From Streptomyces paradoxus (lineage in GTDB: Bacteria > Actinomycetota > Actinomycetes > Streptomycetales > Streptomycetaceae), in the NCBI RefSeq assembly GCF_014202475.1, contig NZ_JACHGV010000010.1, positions 124,001 through 188,000 of the forward strand: a DNA stretch of 64,000 nucleotides, in the 5' to 3' direction. Position numbers and translations under genes: made by a program. The notes beneath the pieces are model-generated. The model had not been told where the DNA came from. It saw nothing but the letters and a program-made list of their open reading frames with translations, and did no database searches. Positions 25,801 through 33,669 of the stretch are shown here, in pieces; position 1 is the first letter of the stretch; every line of letters begins with the position of its first letter.

Positions 25801-26568
25801 CGCTCGCGTGCGCTGGATCATGTCCGGGTTGCTGGTCGCCTCGGCCATGTCCTGGGAGAGGTCGATCAGGTTCTCGATCAGACGGTGGTACGCCTCGACC
25901 GTCTGCGTGGAGTTGCCCTCGGAGGCGTAGGCGCCCTTGCGGATCTGCGCCAGGTCGCCCAGCTCGCCGGCGAGCTGGATGAGGTACTCGCGGACGCCCT
26001 TGAGGTTGCCGTCCTTGCTGGCGCTGTCGATCTCCTCGGAACTGTCGAGGAAGTTCTTCATCGCCCGGTCGGTCTTCTCGCGAAGCCCCTTGACCGTGAA
26101 GTCGGTCGCCTTGCCGCCGTGGGCGAGCGGGCCGGCCGACTGGTCGCGTTCCTCCTGGAGCGCGGCCGACAGCTCGGTGGCCTGCTTGGTCATGTCCGTC
26201 AGCAGCTTCATGTTGTCGAGCTGCTGGATGTCGTCCATGGACTGGTTGATACGCAGCGCGCCCAGCGAGGTGGCCGCGACCACCGGGAGGGCGAGCAGCG
26301 ACACCAGTCGCGTGGAGATGCGCCAGTTGCGCAGGGCTATTCGCGGCCCGGGGCCGGTCGGGCCCGTCGGCGGCTTCAGCGCCGGGGAAGGGCCCGCGGG
26401 CCCCGACGGGGCCGACGTGCCGGGGCGCCCGGAGCGCTCACCGCCGTCACCGGCAGGGCCCTGGTTCTGGGCGTGCTGGGGCGAGGGGCCGCCAGTCATG
26501 GGGCCAGTCCCGCCGTGCGGCTCCGGCGCCGCCGAAGCGTTGCCATCCCTCTTGAAACGTCCCTGCAC
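22831..26568 (-). CDS. cvnA1: conservon sensor kinase-like protein CvnA
   Basis: 1245 residues from GTG 26568 (VQGRFKRDG), selected because coding character begins there and AGAGG lies about ten bases upstream; the frame stays open to 26823 but that part looks non-coding. Pro/Gly-rich cytoplasmic N-terminus, TM1 about 88-108, ~290-residue extracytoplasmic sensor, TM2 about 398-422, HAMP, then GHKL ATPase about 609-713 (LLENATSFSSP, EIHDTGIGL, GLFVVGRLSQRHGI). As in CvnA2, FTNLSRRSQGLIQRQL lacks an evident phospho-histidine. The final ~530 residues are a Gly/Gln/Pro-rich tail ending in ARDDVRGRL-like sequence (RAPDDVRGRLTNLRRG) shared with CvnA2. Confidence 0.93.
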   Translation of the reverse strand: MQGRFKRDGNASAAPEPHGGTGPMTGGPSPQHAQNQGPAGDGGERSGRPGTSAPSGPAGPSPALKPPTGPTGPGPRIALRNWRISTRLVSLLALPVVAATSLGALRINQSMDDIQQLDNMKLLTDMTKQATELSAALQEERDQSAGPLAHGGKATDFTVKGLREKTDRAMKNFLDSSEEIDSASKDGNLKGVREYLIQLAGELGDLAQIRKGAYASEGNSTQTVEAYHRLIENLIDLSQDMAEATSNPDMIQRTRALAAFSSAKEYSSIQRAALAAALPASNTTAGKLSPNDRLYAESALESQKSEIRSFKSIYGEDAAAELLKPIEDGGNSTIKATDTYAGRALVSASGLAQQDKRSYRDWLDDSSTKIQQMKNIEHTLLEEMEQKARELRSATERDAIISGALILIVLGVSLVGAFVVARSMIRSLRRLEDTATKVASDRLPELVKQLSESDPQDVDTSVESVGVHSRDEIGRVAAAFDDVHREAVRLAAEQALLRGNVNAMFTNLSRRSQGLIQRQLSLISELESREADPDQLSSLFKLDHLATRMRRNGENLLVLAGEEPGRRWTRPVPLVDVLRAAASEVEQYERIELASVPTTEVAGRVVNDLVHLLAELLENATSFSSPQTKVKVTGHALPDGRVLIEIHDTGIGLSPEDLAAINERLASPPTVDVSVSRRMGLFVVGRLSQRHGIRIQLRPSDSGGTTALVMLPVDVAQGGRKPQPKQPGQPPVGGGPAAAQAAAGAAAARRAAGAGQGGGALGAGASGGAFGGGAPGGGRLAPGQGPRAALPGRDGDGGRPGSQGGARGPQGPGPSSFEQSGPPQGRPAPTGGAGFGQQAPGAPQGLQAAGTNGPQQGQDAFGGGRSRKKQGGNAEQGKGRRPQLPPRGGPRAELPGGDAQQRVPSWSDENAQPPVPRASLDAPRGHEEQPDVSRTSSLPRVDDRQGPGATAQMPAVPRDDRQGLGSPADFGAAQHADPFGPGANAQQGQDQGAFVRPDVFGTPGGHRDSSTSGQYPAPQSYDNGSTGQYPAPRQDNGAGRPTLPGPATAADPAGTGRFEQPQVNGGRGPADFGAPRPPAPQARPVRQEPEALPPASGPGDGRTPLYDTLETNWFHGQQEQQQPQTNGSAPAAPQQPQGPTGPQRSSAPAGWRTSPNDDLVRQAERVRQPAAGGVTTSGLPRRVPRANLVPGTAQQQTHQSGPQVSRAPDDVRGRLTNLRRGIAQGRQAGSTQTGSHPRPTHQQER

Positions 26569-27171
26569 TAGCGTCGCAACCTCTGGACCAGGCACCCCGT
26601 CGCCTGAACGGCGGGGCACGGTGTCGGCGTTCTGGGGACGCCCTGAAAACGCCCCCGTGGTGGTCTTGAGTGACCGGCGCTGGCTCCCCCTTCTCGCCGC
26701 CACTCGGCGCGACTGTGCGCCCCCTGTGCGCCGGCTCGATCCTGCGGCGGTCCGTGAGATTCCAGCACAGCACAGGATCTCCAACAAGGCCCGTAGGCCG
26801 AGCCGTGATGTAGGTGACACCACGTGAACGCCGGATCACCGGCCGTAGAAGGCGAGTTCGCCCATTTCGGGCGTAAGTCCGCGAGTCGCCGAGCGGTGCC
26901 GGGTGTCCCAGTCGCCATGATCAGGAGCGGAATGATGGCTTCAGTGAGCCAATGTCCGTTTCGCAGACGTGGAGCGCGAGTCCGGATTGACCGATTCGCC
27001 CTCTGATTCGTGAGGAAACTCACACGCTGATCATGGTCTTCGCGCGAACGAGCCGGGGAATCGCATGTTTAGCCTGACGCTTTACAGCGATGGCACAACC
27101 GACAACCCGCGCCCGTGCGGAGGTTTCACACACCCTCCCGGCGCCCGTCACAGGACAGGGTCAAGTAAACA
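26569..27171. promoter_or_regulatory. divergent intergenic region upstream of cvnA1
   Basis: 603 bases between cvnA1 (minus) and the small gene at 27172 (plus). Several short frames are open but none has an RBS or typical codon use, so I call no gene. It contains a small GNRA-type hairpin (GTGAG-GAAA-CTCAC, 27010-27023) and a relatively A/T-rich zone around 26915-27090 that is the likely promoter area for both sides. Confidence 0.5.
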
Positions 27172-27363
27172 GTGAAGACGACGACGATGTTCCACAAGAT
27201 CGCCAACCCGCGACGCACGACGCTGGCTCACCTGGACGACGCCGACGAACTGCAGACGCCGGAGCAGCCGGAGCACCCCGTCGACCTCCCGGCCCAGACC
27301 GCAAACCCCAAGCGCACCGTCCTCATGGAGATCCCCGTCGCGGCCGCCGCAGCCGCGGAATGA
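27172..27363 (+). CDS. small protein with repeated ANP(R/K)RT motif
   Basis: 63 residues from GTG 27172 (AGGACAGGG upstream); ATG 27187 is an alternative start. I do not recognise a family. The peptide contains the motif ANPRRTTL near its start and ANPKRTVL near its end, separated by an acidic, Pro-rich middle (DDADELQTPEQPEHPVDLP), and finishes with an Ala-rich tail after MEIP. There is no signal peptide or TM segment. It stands alone between the conservons and the FAH gene and has its own strong hairpin terminator at 27421. A leader-core layout of a modified peptide is conceivable but no modifying enzyme is near. Confidence 0.65.
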   Translation: MKTTTMFHKIANPRRTTLAHLDDADELQTPEQPEHPVDLPAQTANPKRTVLMEIPVAAAAAAE

Positions 27364-27420
27364 CACCTGGTAGTACGCGTGCCGGCCGCCGGATGCTCAG
27401 GGCGGAGGGACACGGATTTC

Positions 27421-27453
27421 GGAGGGGCGCCCCGTGTGACGGGGCGCCCCTCC
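27421..27453 (+). terminator. hairpin terminator of the small repeat-motif gene
   Basis: Perfect 14-bp stem GGAGGGGCGCCCCG and complement with a TGTGA loop, about 58 bases after the stop at 27363. Confidence 0.7.
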
Positions 27454-27536
27454 GTAATGCGCGGGGCGGGGGGACCTCCCCGCGTTAGCCTGGACCGTCA
27501 GACTCCAGCCGCTTCAGTCAAGGGGCCAAGCATCCC

Positions 27537-28313
27537 GTGCGCATCGCCAGGTTCTCCATCGACGGGAACGTCGCCTTCGGCGCCATCGAGGGCGACAAGC
27601 AGGACGAACTCGTCCTGGACATCATCAAGGGCATCCCGTTCGCGGACTTCGAGCTCTCCGGCACGAAGGTGCCGGTCAGCAAGGTCAGGCTGCTGCCGCC
27701 GGTGCTGCCCAACAAGGTCGTGGCCTTCGGCCGCAACTACGCGGAGCACGCCCGCGAGCTGGGCAACGAGGTGCCCGACGCCCCCTTCGCCTTCTTCAAG
27801 CCGTCCACCTCGGTGATCGGCCCGGGCGACGAGATCCAGTACCCCTCCTTCTCCGAGGAGGTGCACCACGAGGCCGAGCTGGCCGTCGTGATCGGCCGGA
27901 TGTGCCGCGAGGTCCCGCGCGAGCGCGTCAAGGACGTCATCTTCGGCTACACCTGCGCCAACGACATCACCGCTCGTGACGTGCAGCGGCGTGAGAAGCA
28001 GTGGGCCCGGGCCAAGGGCTTCGACAGCTCCTGTCCGCTCGGCCCCTGGGTGGAGACGGACCTCGACGCGAGCGACCTCACCATCCAGCTCACGGTCAAC
28101 GGCCAGCAGCGTCAGCTGGGCCGGACCAGCGAGATGATCCACTCCGTCGAGGACCTGATCGTCAACATCTCCGAGGCCATGACGCTGCTCCCCGGCGACG
28201 TGATCCTCACGGGCACCCCGGCTGGGGTCGGCCCCCTGAACGTCGGCGACGAGGTCGCCGTCACCATCGAAGGCATCGGCACTCTCACCAACAAGGTTGT
28301 CAAGCGTGGCTAG
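27537..28313 (+). CDS. fumarylacetoacetate hydrolase family protein
   Basis: 258 residues, GTG start. FAH-fold C-C bond hydrolase/isomerase of the 2-hydroxyhepta-2,4-diene-1,7-dioate type. Conserved features: GRNYAEHARELG, FFKPSTSVIGPGD, the metal-binding glutamates in EVHHEAELAVVIG, NDITARDVQ, and the C-terminal LLPGDVILTGTPAGVGPL. Metal-dependent; substrate in vivo unknown, likely a small diketo acid from aromatic or proline-related breakdown, or oxaloacetate tautomer as in some homologues. It overlaps the gltX start by eight bases, so the two are co-expressed. Confidence 0.93.
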   Translation: MRIARFSIDGNVAFGAIEGDKQDELVLDIIKGIPFADFELSGTKVPVSKVRLLPPVLPNKVVAFGRNYAEHARELGNEVPDAPFAFFKPSTSVIGPGDEIQYPSFSEEVHHEAELAVVIGRMCREVPRERVKDVIFGYTCANDITARDVQRREKQWARAKGFDSSCPLGPWVETDLDASDLTIQLTVNGQQRQLGRTSEMIHSVEDLIVNISEAMTLLPGDVILTGTPAGVGPLNVGDEVAVTIEGIGTLTNKVVKRG

Positions 28314-29781
28314 CGCACCCGTACGCGTCCGTTTCTGCCCCTCGCCCACCGGTAACCCCCACGTGGGCCTGGTCCGCACCGCCCTGTTCAACTGGGCGTT
28401 CGCCAAGCATCACCAGGGCACCCTGGTCTTCCGCATCGAGGACACCGACGCCGCCCGTGACTCCGAGGAGTCGTACACCCAGCTGCTGGACTCGATGCGC
28501 TGGCTGGGCTTCGACTGGGACGAGGGCCCCGAGGTCGGCGGCCCGCACGCGCCGTACCGCCAGTCGCAGCGCATGGACCTCTACAAGGAGGTCGCGCAGA
28601 AGCTGCTCGACGGCGGGTACGCCTACCGCTGCTACTGCTCCCAGGACGAGCTGGACACCCGCCGCGAGGCCGCCCGCGCCGCCGGCAAGCCCTCCGGCTA
28701 CGACGGCCACTGCCGCGAGCTGAGCGCCGAGCAGGTCGAGGAGTACAAGGCCCAGGGCCGCGAGCCCATCGTCCGCTTCCGGATGCCCGACGAGACGATC
28801 ACCTTCACCGACCTCGTCCGCGGCGAGCTGACCTTCACCCCGGAGAACGTCCCGGACTACGGCATCGTCCGCGCCAACGGCGCCCCGCTGTACACGCTGG
28901 TCAACCCGGTCGACGACGCCCTGATGGAGATCACCCACGTCCTGCGCGGCGAGGACCTGCTCTCCTCCACCCCGCGCCAGATCGCCCTGTACAAGGCGCT
29001 GATCGAGCTGGGCGTCGCCAAGGAGATCCCGTCCTTCGGCCACCTGCCGTACGTGATGGGCGAGGGCAACAAGAAGCTCTCCAAGCGCGACCCGCAGTCC
29101 AGCCTGAACCTCTACCGGGAGCGCGGCTTCCTCCCCGAGGGCCTGCTCAACTACCTCTCCCTGCTGGGCTGGTCCCTCTCGGCCGACCAGGACATCTTCT
29201 CGGCCGAGGAGATGATCGCCGCGTTCGAGATCTCCGACGTGAACCCGAACCCGGCCCGCTTCGACCTCAAGAAGTGCGAGGCGATCAACGGCGACCACAT
29301 CCGCCTGCTGGACGTGAAGGACTTCACGGAGCGCTGCCGCCCGTGGCTCCAGGCGCCGTTCGCCCCCTGGGTCCCGGAGGCCTTCGACGAGGCGAAGTGG
29401 CAGGCCATCGCCCCGCACGCGCAGACCCGCCTCAAGGTGCTCTCCGAGATCACCGACAACGTCGACTTCCTGTTCCTGCCGGAGCCGGTGGAGGACGAGG
29501 CCAGCTGGACGAAGGCCATGAAGGAGGGCTCGGACGCCCTCCTGCGCACGGCCCGCGAGAAGCTGGAGGCCGCCGACTGGACCTCCGCCGAGTCGCTCAA
29601 GGAAGCCGTCCTGGCCGCCGGCGAGGCCCACGGCCTGAAGCTCGGCAAGGCCCAGGCCCCCGTCCGCGTCGCCGTCACCGGCCGCACGGTCGGGCTGCCG
29701 CTGTTCGAGTCCCTGGAGGTCCTCGGCAAGGAGACCACCCTGGCCCGGATCGACGCGGCGCTGGCGAAGCTGGCCGCGTAA
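28306..29781 (+). CDS. gltX: glutamyl-tRNA synthetase
   Basis: 491 residues. Charges tRNA-Glu (and possibly tRNA-Gln, to be amidated by GatCAB). Start taken as GTG 28306, which overlaps the previous stop and has AAGG nine bases upstream. Class I synthetase: HIGH-like element in CPSPTGNPHVGLVRTALFNW, RIEDTD, and KMSKS-like KKLSKRD near residue 255. The C-terminal anticodon-binding domain is all-helical (about 330-491). Three tRNA-Glu genes and two tRNA-Gln genes lie 3.2 kb downstream. Confidence 0.96.
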   Translation: MASAPVRVRFCPSPTGNPHVGLVRTALFNWAFAKHHQGTLVFRIEDTDAARDSEESYTQLLDSMRWLGFDWDEGPEVGGPHAPYRQSQRMDLYKEVAQKLLDGGYAYRCYCSQDELDTRREAARAAGKPSGYDGHCRELSAEQVEEYKAQGREPIVRFRMPDETITFTDLVRGELTFTPENVPDYGIVRANGAPLYTLVNPVDDALMEITHVLRGEDLLSSTPRQIALYKALIELGVAKEIPSFGHLPYVMGEGNKKLSKRDPQSSLNLYRERGFLPEGLLNYLSLLGWSLSADQDIFSAEEMIAAFEISDVNPNPARFDLKKCEAINGDHIRLLDVKDFTERCRPWLQAPFAPWVPEAFDEAKWQAIAPHAQTRLKVLSEITDNVDFLFLPEPVEDEASWTKAMKEGSDALLRTAREKLEAADWTSAESLKEAVLAAGEAHGLKLGKAQAPVRVAVTGRTVGLPLFESLEVLGKETTLARIDAALAKLAA

Positions 29782-29796
29782 CGCGCGACACCCCGT

Positions 29797-29837
29797 ACGG
29801 CGAGGGCGGCGTCCGGTTCGGACGCCGCCCTCGCCGT
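29797..29837 (+). terminator. gltX terminator
   Basis: A 19-bp perfect stem beginning ACGGCGAGGGCGG with a GTT loop, 16 bases after the gltX stop. Confidence 0.8.
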
Positions 29838-29955
29838 GTCCGCCCAGCCGTCACCCGGAGTTCACCCTTCCGGCCAACTCCCGTCCCCGCACGGGACGTT
29901 GGATGCCCCCTGTGCGCACGGTGCGCGTGTGCGCCCTGGTACAGGGGGAGAGAAC

Positions 29956-32169
29956 ATGATCCGTTCACGAAGACTCGTCCGCGCGGCCGTCGGCGGGGTG
30001 GTCGCCCTGTCCTGCACCGTCCTGACCGCACCCGCGCAGGCGGCACCCGAGGCCGACGAGCCGGCCGGCACGGTGCGGCTCGTCACCGAGAAGCGCGTCA
30101 CCGTCGACTACCCGTGGGCCGGCGCGTCCGGCTTCCAGTACCGGCCCGGAACCACCGCGGTCACCACGGTCGACTACCCCGACGCGGCCCCGCCCGCCCA
30201 CGCCGGCCCGGACGACCTGGCCAGCGGCACCGACGTCCTGAACACCCGCGACAGCCAGACCGTCACCCAGCGGCACCGCTCCACGGGCGTCACCGCCACC
30301 GTCACGATCCCCTCCGGCCAGGCGTACCGGGCCGCCGCGGGCTGGAGCGTGCTGACCATGGACGGCACCGGCGCCCTGCACGTGCTGCGCGCCGGTGCCG
30401 ACGGCACCACCGAGGACACCCCGGTCACCGGCCTTCCCGCGGGCGCCCGCCCCGTCCACTACCGCACCGGCGGCTCCGTCGGCCGTCTCGCGATCGTCTA
30501 CGTGCTGGAAGACAAGACCTCCGTCGGTCTGGTCGACCTCGCGGACGGCGCCTTCCGCACGTACGTCACCGGCGACGAGGCGGCCCCGCAGCTCGCCTTC
30601 AACGACCGCTGGCTCGTCGCCGACTGGAAGGCGATCCGGGTGGACGCCGGACCCGGCACCGAGCCCACCGCCCTCACCAGGACCGACGCCCAGCTCGAAG
30701 CCGTCGTCGGCGACCGGCTCCTGATCGGAAACCCGGGCTTCGTACTGGGCGGCACCGAGGCCGCGCTGACCGCCCGCGACCTGGTCACGGGCGCCACCGG
30801 CACCGTGCTCACCTCGTCGTTCGGCGGCATCGGCCCGACCCTGGACGGCGGCGCCCTGGCCACCGCGGGCCCCTCCAGCCTCGACTGGAACATCCACCGC
30901 ATCACCCCCACCGGCAGCGGCGGCCTCACCACCACCGAAGTGGCCCGGGTCCCCGCCGCCGCGACCGGCGTGCAGGGACTGGCCGTCGCCGGCGGCGAGT
31001 TGTTCCTCTACGGCGCGACGCCCGGTGCCTCACTGCGCTACAGCAGCTTCCAACTGGACGCCACCGGCCGGCCCGACGGCCCCCAGACCCGCCGCAGCCC
31101 GGCCCTGAGCCCGTCCACCTGCCTCCCCGGCGACGCCGCCTGCCCCCAGCTGGAGGCCCTCGGCGACGGCCGCGTCAGCCACCTGTGGACCGCCGACACG
31201 GGCGAGGAATCCGTCCTCAACGTGGGCCTCGACACCACGACTGTCCTCAACGAGCCCACGAACGGAGATTCCCGCGGCCGGATCGGCGGCAGCACCGGCC
31301 GTTACGTGCTCTACAACGGCGGTTCCGGCAAGCAGCGGGTCGTCGACTTCCCGCGCGGGGCGACCGCCGGCGAGACCGCTCTCACCCGCGACCGCACCGC
31401 CGCCGCGGTCTGGGGACAGACCCTGTGGGCCCCGGGCAGCACCCAGGGCTCGGTCACCGGCCGCAACCTCAAAACCGGCTCGACCACCACCATCGCCACC
31501 GGCGCCCCCTGCACCCCCACCGACATCCAGGCCGTCAACACCTGGCTGTACTGGTCCTGCGGCAGCTCGGCGGGCGTCTTCGACCGGGCGGCAGGCCGCA
31601 GGATCACGGTCCCGGCCGACATCGGCCCGGCCCGCCTCGCCGACGGCTTCCTGCTCCGCGAGAACCGCACCACCCACGAGCTGCTGCTCACCGACTTCCA
31701 CACCGGCACCGCCACCACCCGCACCCTGGTCAAGCTGCCCGCCACCGACCAGAACACCGGCGGCAGCAACGGCCGCTGGGCCGTCGACCGCTTCGGCGGC
31801 CACATCGCCTACCTCAACGGGACCTACGGCGAGGTGTCGATCGTCCCCAGCGGCGTCCCCACCTCGCCCCTCGCGCAGATGGAAGCCCAGGTCTACACGC
31901 CGTCCGTGATCGGCAAGGCCTTCCCCTGGGCCCCGGTCTGGCAGCTGAACAAGCCCTCCACCTGGACCCTGACCCTCACCGACGCATCCGGCAGGCCCGT
32001 CCGCACGCTGACCGGCGCCTCCACCGGGGCCGCCGTACGCCCCGCCTGGGACGGCACCACCGACAGCGGCGGCGCCACGGGCGGCCCCTACACCTGGAAG
32101 CTCACCGCTCACCCCCGCGACGGCCAGGGCCCCGACCTGACACTCTCCGGGACCATGAACCCGGGCTGA
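29956..32169 (+). CDS. secreted beta-propeller-like protein with FlgD Ig-like domain
   Basis: 737 residues from ATG 29956, with GGGGGAG nearby. Sec signal peptide: MIRSRRLVRAAVGGVVALSC..., cleavage after AQAA. The body (~40-650) is composed of repeated beta-rich segments with Thr/Gly/Asp turns and a few cysteines (TCLPGDAACP, SCGSS), consistent with an extracellular propeller. From about residue 663 comes a C-terminal FlgD-type Ig-like domain: WTLTLTDASGRPVRTLTG, then RPAWDGTTDSGGATGGPYTW. Such domains are structural or adhesive. No catalytic motif seen. Confidence 0.82.
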   Translation: MIRSRRLVRAAVGGVVALSCTVLTAPAQAAPEADEPAGTVRLVTEKRVTVDYPWAGASGFQYRPGTTAVTTVDYPDAAPPAHAGPDDLASGTDVLNTRDSQTVTQRHRSTGVTATVTIPSGQAYRAAAGWSVLTMDGTGALHVLRAGADGTTEDTPVTGLPAGARPVHYRTGGSVGRLAIVYVLEDKTSVGLVDLADGAFRTYVTGDEAAPQLAFNDRWLVADWKAIRVDAGPGTEPTALTRTDAQLEAVVGDRLLIGNPGFVLGGTEAALTARDLVTGATGTVLTSSFGGIGPTLDGGALATAGPSSLDWNIHRITPTGSGGLTTTEVARVPAAATGVQGLAVAGGELFLYGATPGASLRYSSFQLDATGRPDGPQTRRSPALSPSTCLPGDAACPQLEALGDGRVSHLWTADTGEESVLNVGLDTTTVLNEPTNGDSRGRIGGSTGRYVLYNGGSGKQRVVDFPRGATAGETALTRDRTAAAVWGQTLWAPGSTQGSVTGRNLKTGSTTTIATGAPCTPTDIQAVNTWLYWSCGSSAGVFDRAAGRRITVPADIGPARLADGFLLRENRTTHELLLTDFHTGTATTRTLVKLPATDQNTGGSNGRWAVDRFGGHIAYLNGTYGEVSIVPSGVPTSPLAQMEAQVYTPSVIGKAFPWAPVWQLNKPSTWTLTLTDASGRPVRTLTGASTGAAVRPAWDGTTDSGGATGGPYTWKLTAHPRDGQGPDLTLSGTMNPG

Positions 32170-32198
32170 GAACGGAACGCGGTGGGTACGGTCGGGGC

Positions 32199-32930
32199 AT
32201 GAGCATCCAAGCCGTGGTCTGGGACGTCGACGACACCCTCTTCGACTACACCACCGCCGACCGCCTCGGCATGAGCGCCCACCTCACGGCCGAGGGCCTG
32301 CTCGACGACCACGAAACCGTCGAGCAGGCCATCACCCGCTGGCGGGAGATCACCGACCTGCAATGGGCACGCTTCGCGGCCGGCGAGGCCACCTTCGAGG
32401 CCCAGCGGCGCGACCGGGTGCGGGTGTTCCTGGACCGGAACCTCACCGACGCCGAGGCCGACGCGTGGTTCCAGCGGTACCTCACCCGGTACGAGGCGGT
32501 CTGGGCCCTCTTCCCGGACGTCCTGCCCGTCCTCGACGCCCTGTCCGCCAGCCACCGGCACGCCGTGCTCTCCAACTCCAGCCTCCACGTCCAGGACCGC
32601 AAGCTGCGCGCCCTCGGCGTCCACGACCGCTTCGAGACCATCCTGTGCGCGGCCGAGCTCGGCATCTCCAAGCCCGAGGCCGGGGCGTTCCTCGCGGCCT
32701 GCGATTTCCTCGGCCTCCCGCCGCACCAGGTCGCCTACGTCGGTGATCACCCGGAGATCGACGGACGGGGTGCCGCCGACGCCGGCCTGCTGTCGGTGTG
32801 GATCGACCGCGGCGGTCTGTACGCCACGATCGACCCGCCCGTCGGGCCGCACCGCATCGCCTCCCTCGCCGAACTGCCGTCCCTGCTCGGCTCGGATACT
32901 CGTTTTGGAGCCCCGTCCACCTTCGGGTAA
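32199..32930 (+). CDS. HAD-superfamily hydrolase
   Basis: 243 residues from ATG 32199. Haloacid-dehalogenase type phosphatase with all four motifs: I, nucleophile Asp9 and acid Asp11 in DVDDTLFD; II, SNSS near residue 127; III, Lys in ISKPEAG; IV, GDHPEID near residue 184. The helical cap is C1 type between motifs I and II (residues ~15-100). Substrate unknown. It starts 29 bases after the secreted protein gene and may be co-transcribed with it. Confidence 0.92.
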   Translation: MSIQAVVWDVDDTLFDYTTADRLGMSAHLTAEGLLDDHETVEQAITRWREITDLQWARFAAGEATFEAQRRDRVRVFLDRNLTDAEADAWFQRYLTRYEAVWALFPDVLPVLDALSASHRHAVLSNSSLHVQDRKLRALGVHDRFETILCAAELGISKPEAGAFLAACDFLGLPPHQVAYVGDHPEIDGRGAADAGLLSVWIDRGGLYATIDPPVGPHRIASLAELPSLLGSDTRFGAPSTFG

Positions 32931-33019
32931 TGTTCTTCCTGCGCCGCGGGAGCGGGCCGGAAGGCCGGAACCCCAGGCGCACAACTAGAACAAAACCCCT
33001 TCGGGGGCTTGCGTTCCAG

Positions 33020-33091
33020 TGGCCTATGGTGTAATTGGCAGCACGACTGATTCTGGTTCAGTTAGTCTTGGTTCGAGTCCAGGTAGGCCAG
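33020..33091 (+). tRNA. tRNA-Gln (CTG)
   Basis: 72 bases; acceptor stem TGGCCTA/TAGGCCA with G discriminator, D-loop GTAATTGGCAGCA, anticodon loop TTCTGGT giving CTG, T-arm GGTTCGAGTCC. No encoded CCA. Confidence 0.96.
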
Positions 33092-33112
33092 CTCGCAGAG
33101 CTCATCTGCATC

Positions 33113-33185
33113 GCCCCCGTTGTGTAGCGGCCTAGCACGCTGCCCTCTCAAGGCAGTAGCGCCGGTTCGAATCCGGTCGGGGGTA
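33113..33185 (+). tRNA. tRNA-Glu (CTC)
   Basis: 73 bases; acceptor GCCCCCG/CGGGGGT, anticodon stem CTGCC/GGCAG around the loop CTCTCAA (anticodon CTC), T-arm GGTTCGAATCC. The anticodon stem differs by one compensated pair from the next two tRNA-Glu genes. Confidence 0.96.
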
Positions 33186-33225
33186 CTGGTTCCGAACGAT
33201 CGACGATCATCTCGGAACTGCTAGG

Positions 33226-33298
33226 GCCCCCGTTGTGTAGCGGCCTAGCACGCCGCCCTCTCAAGGCGGTAGCGCCGGTTCGAATCCGGTCGGGGGTA
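33226..33298 (+). tRNA. tRNA-Glu (CTC)
   Basis: 73 bases; as the previous tRNA-Glu but with anticodon stem CCGCC/GGCGG. Identical in sequence to the copy at 33419. Confidence 0.96.
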
Positions 33299-33318
33299 CT
33301 GACTGGTCTAAACCACAT

Positions 33319-33390
33319 TGGTCTATGGTGTAATTGGCAGCACGACTGATTCTGGTTCAGTTAGTCTTGGTTCGAGTCCAGGTAGACCAG
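33319..33390 (+). tRNA. tRNA-Gln (CTG)
   Basis: 72 bases; the same as the first tRNA-Gln except that acceptor pair 4-69 is T-A instead of C-G (TGGTCTA/TAGACCA), a compensated change. Confidence 0.96.
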
Positions 33391-33418
33391 CTCGGACCTG
33401 CGGAAACGCAGGATCCAC

Positions 33419-33491
33419 GCCCCCGTTGTGTAGCGGCCTAGCACGCCGCCCTCTCAAGGCGGTAGCGCCGGTTCGAATCCGGTCGGGGGTA
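33419..33491 (+). tRNA. tRNA-Glu (CTC)
   Basis: 73 bases; anticodon stem CCGCC/GGCGG with CTC anticodon. Last of the five-tRNA transcript, seven bases before a strong terminator. Confidence 0.96.
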
Positions 33492-33498
33492 CACATCA

Positions 33499-33532
33499 CA
33501 AGAGGCTCCTCACTTCGGTGAGGGGCCTCTTG
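33499..33532 (+). terminator. tRNA cluster terminator
   Basis: 15-bp stem CAAGAGGCTCCTCAC with GTGAGGGGCCTCTTG (one T-G pair) closed by a TTCG tetraloop. Confidence 0.8.
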
Positions 33533-33669
33533 CGTATGCCCTTCTTGGGGCGCGGGGAACTGCGCGATCAACCAAGGCCGGCCGTCAGCCGACATGAAAC
33601 CCGAGCTGCCATGGCGCCTGGTCGGGGAAAGCCTGCCGCGGCGTTGAGGCCGACCTTCCCCCGAAACGC

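Noticed and set aside
22411..26571. Very long open frame (over 1300 codons) on the plus strand
   Set aside because: It is the antisense of cvnA1/cvnB1; GC-rich DNA keeps this frame open. It lacks family motifs and an RBS, while the minus strand encodes clear conservon domains. The same applies to 17242-21138, 9341-12991 and similar antisense or shifted frames.
26569..26823. N-terminal extension of CvnA1 by 85 residues
   Set aside because: The frame is open but has poor coding character and no RBS; GTG 26568 with AGAGG upstream gives a start consistent with the family.
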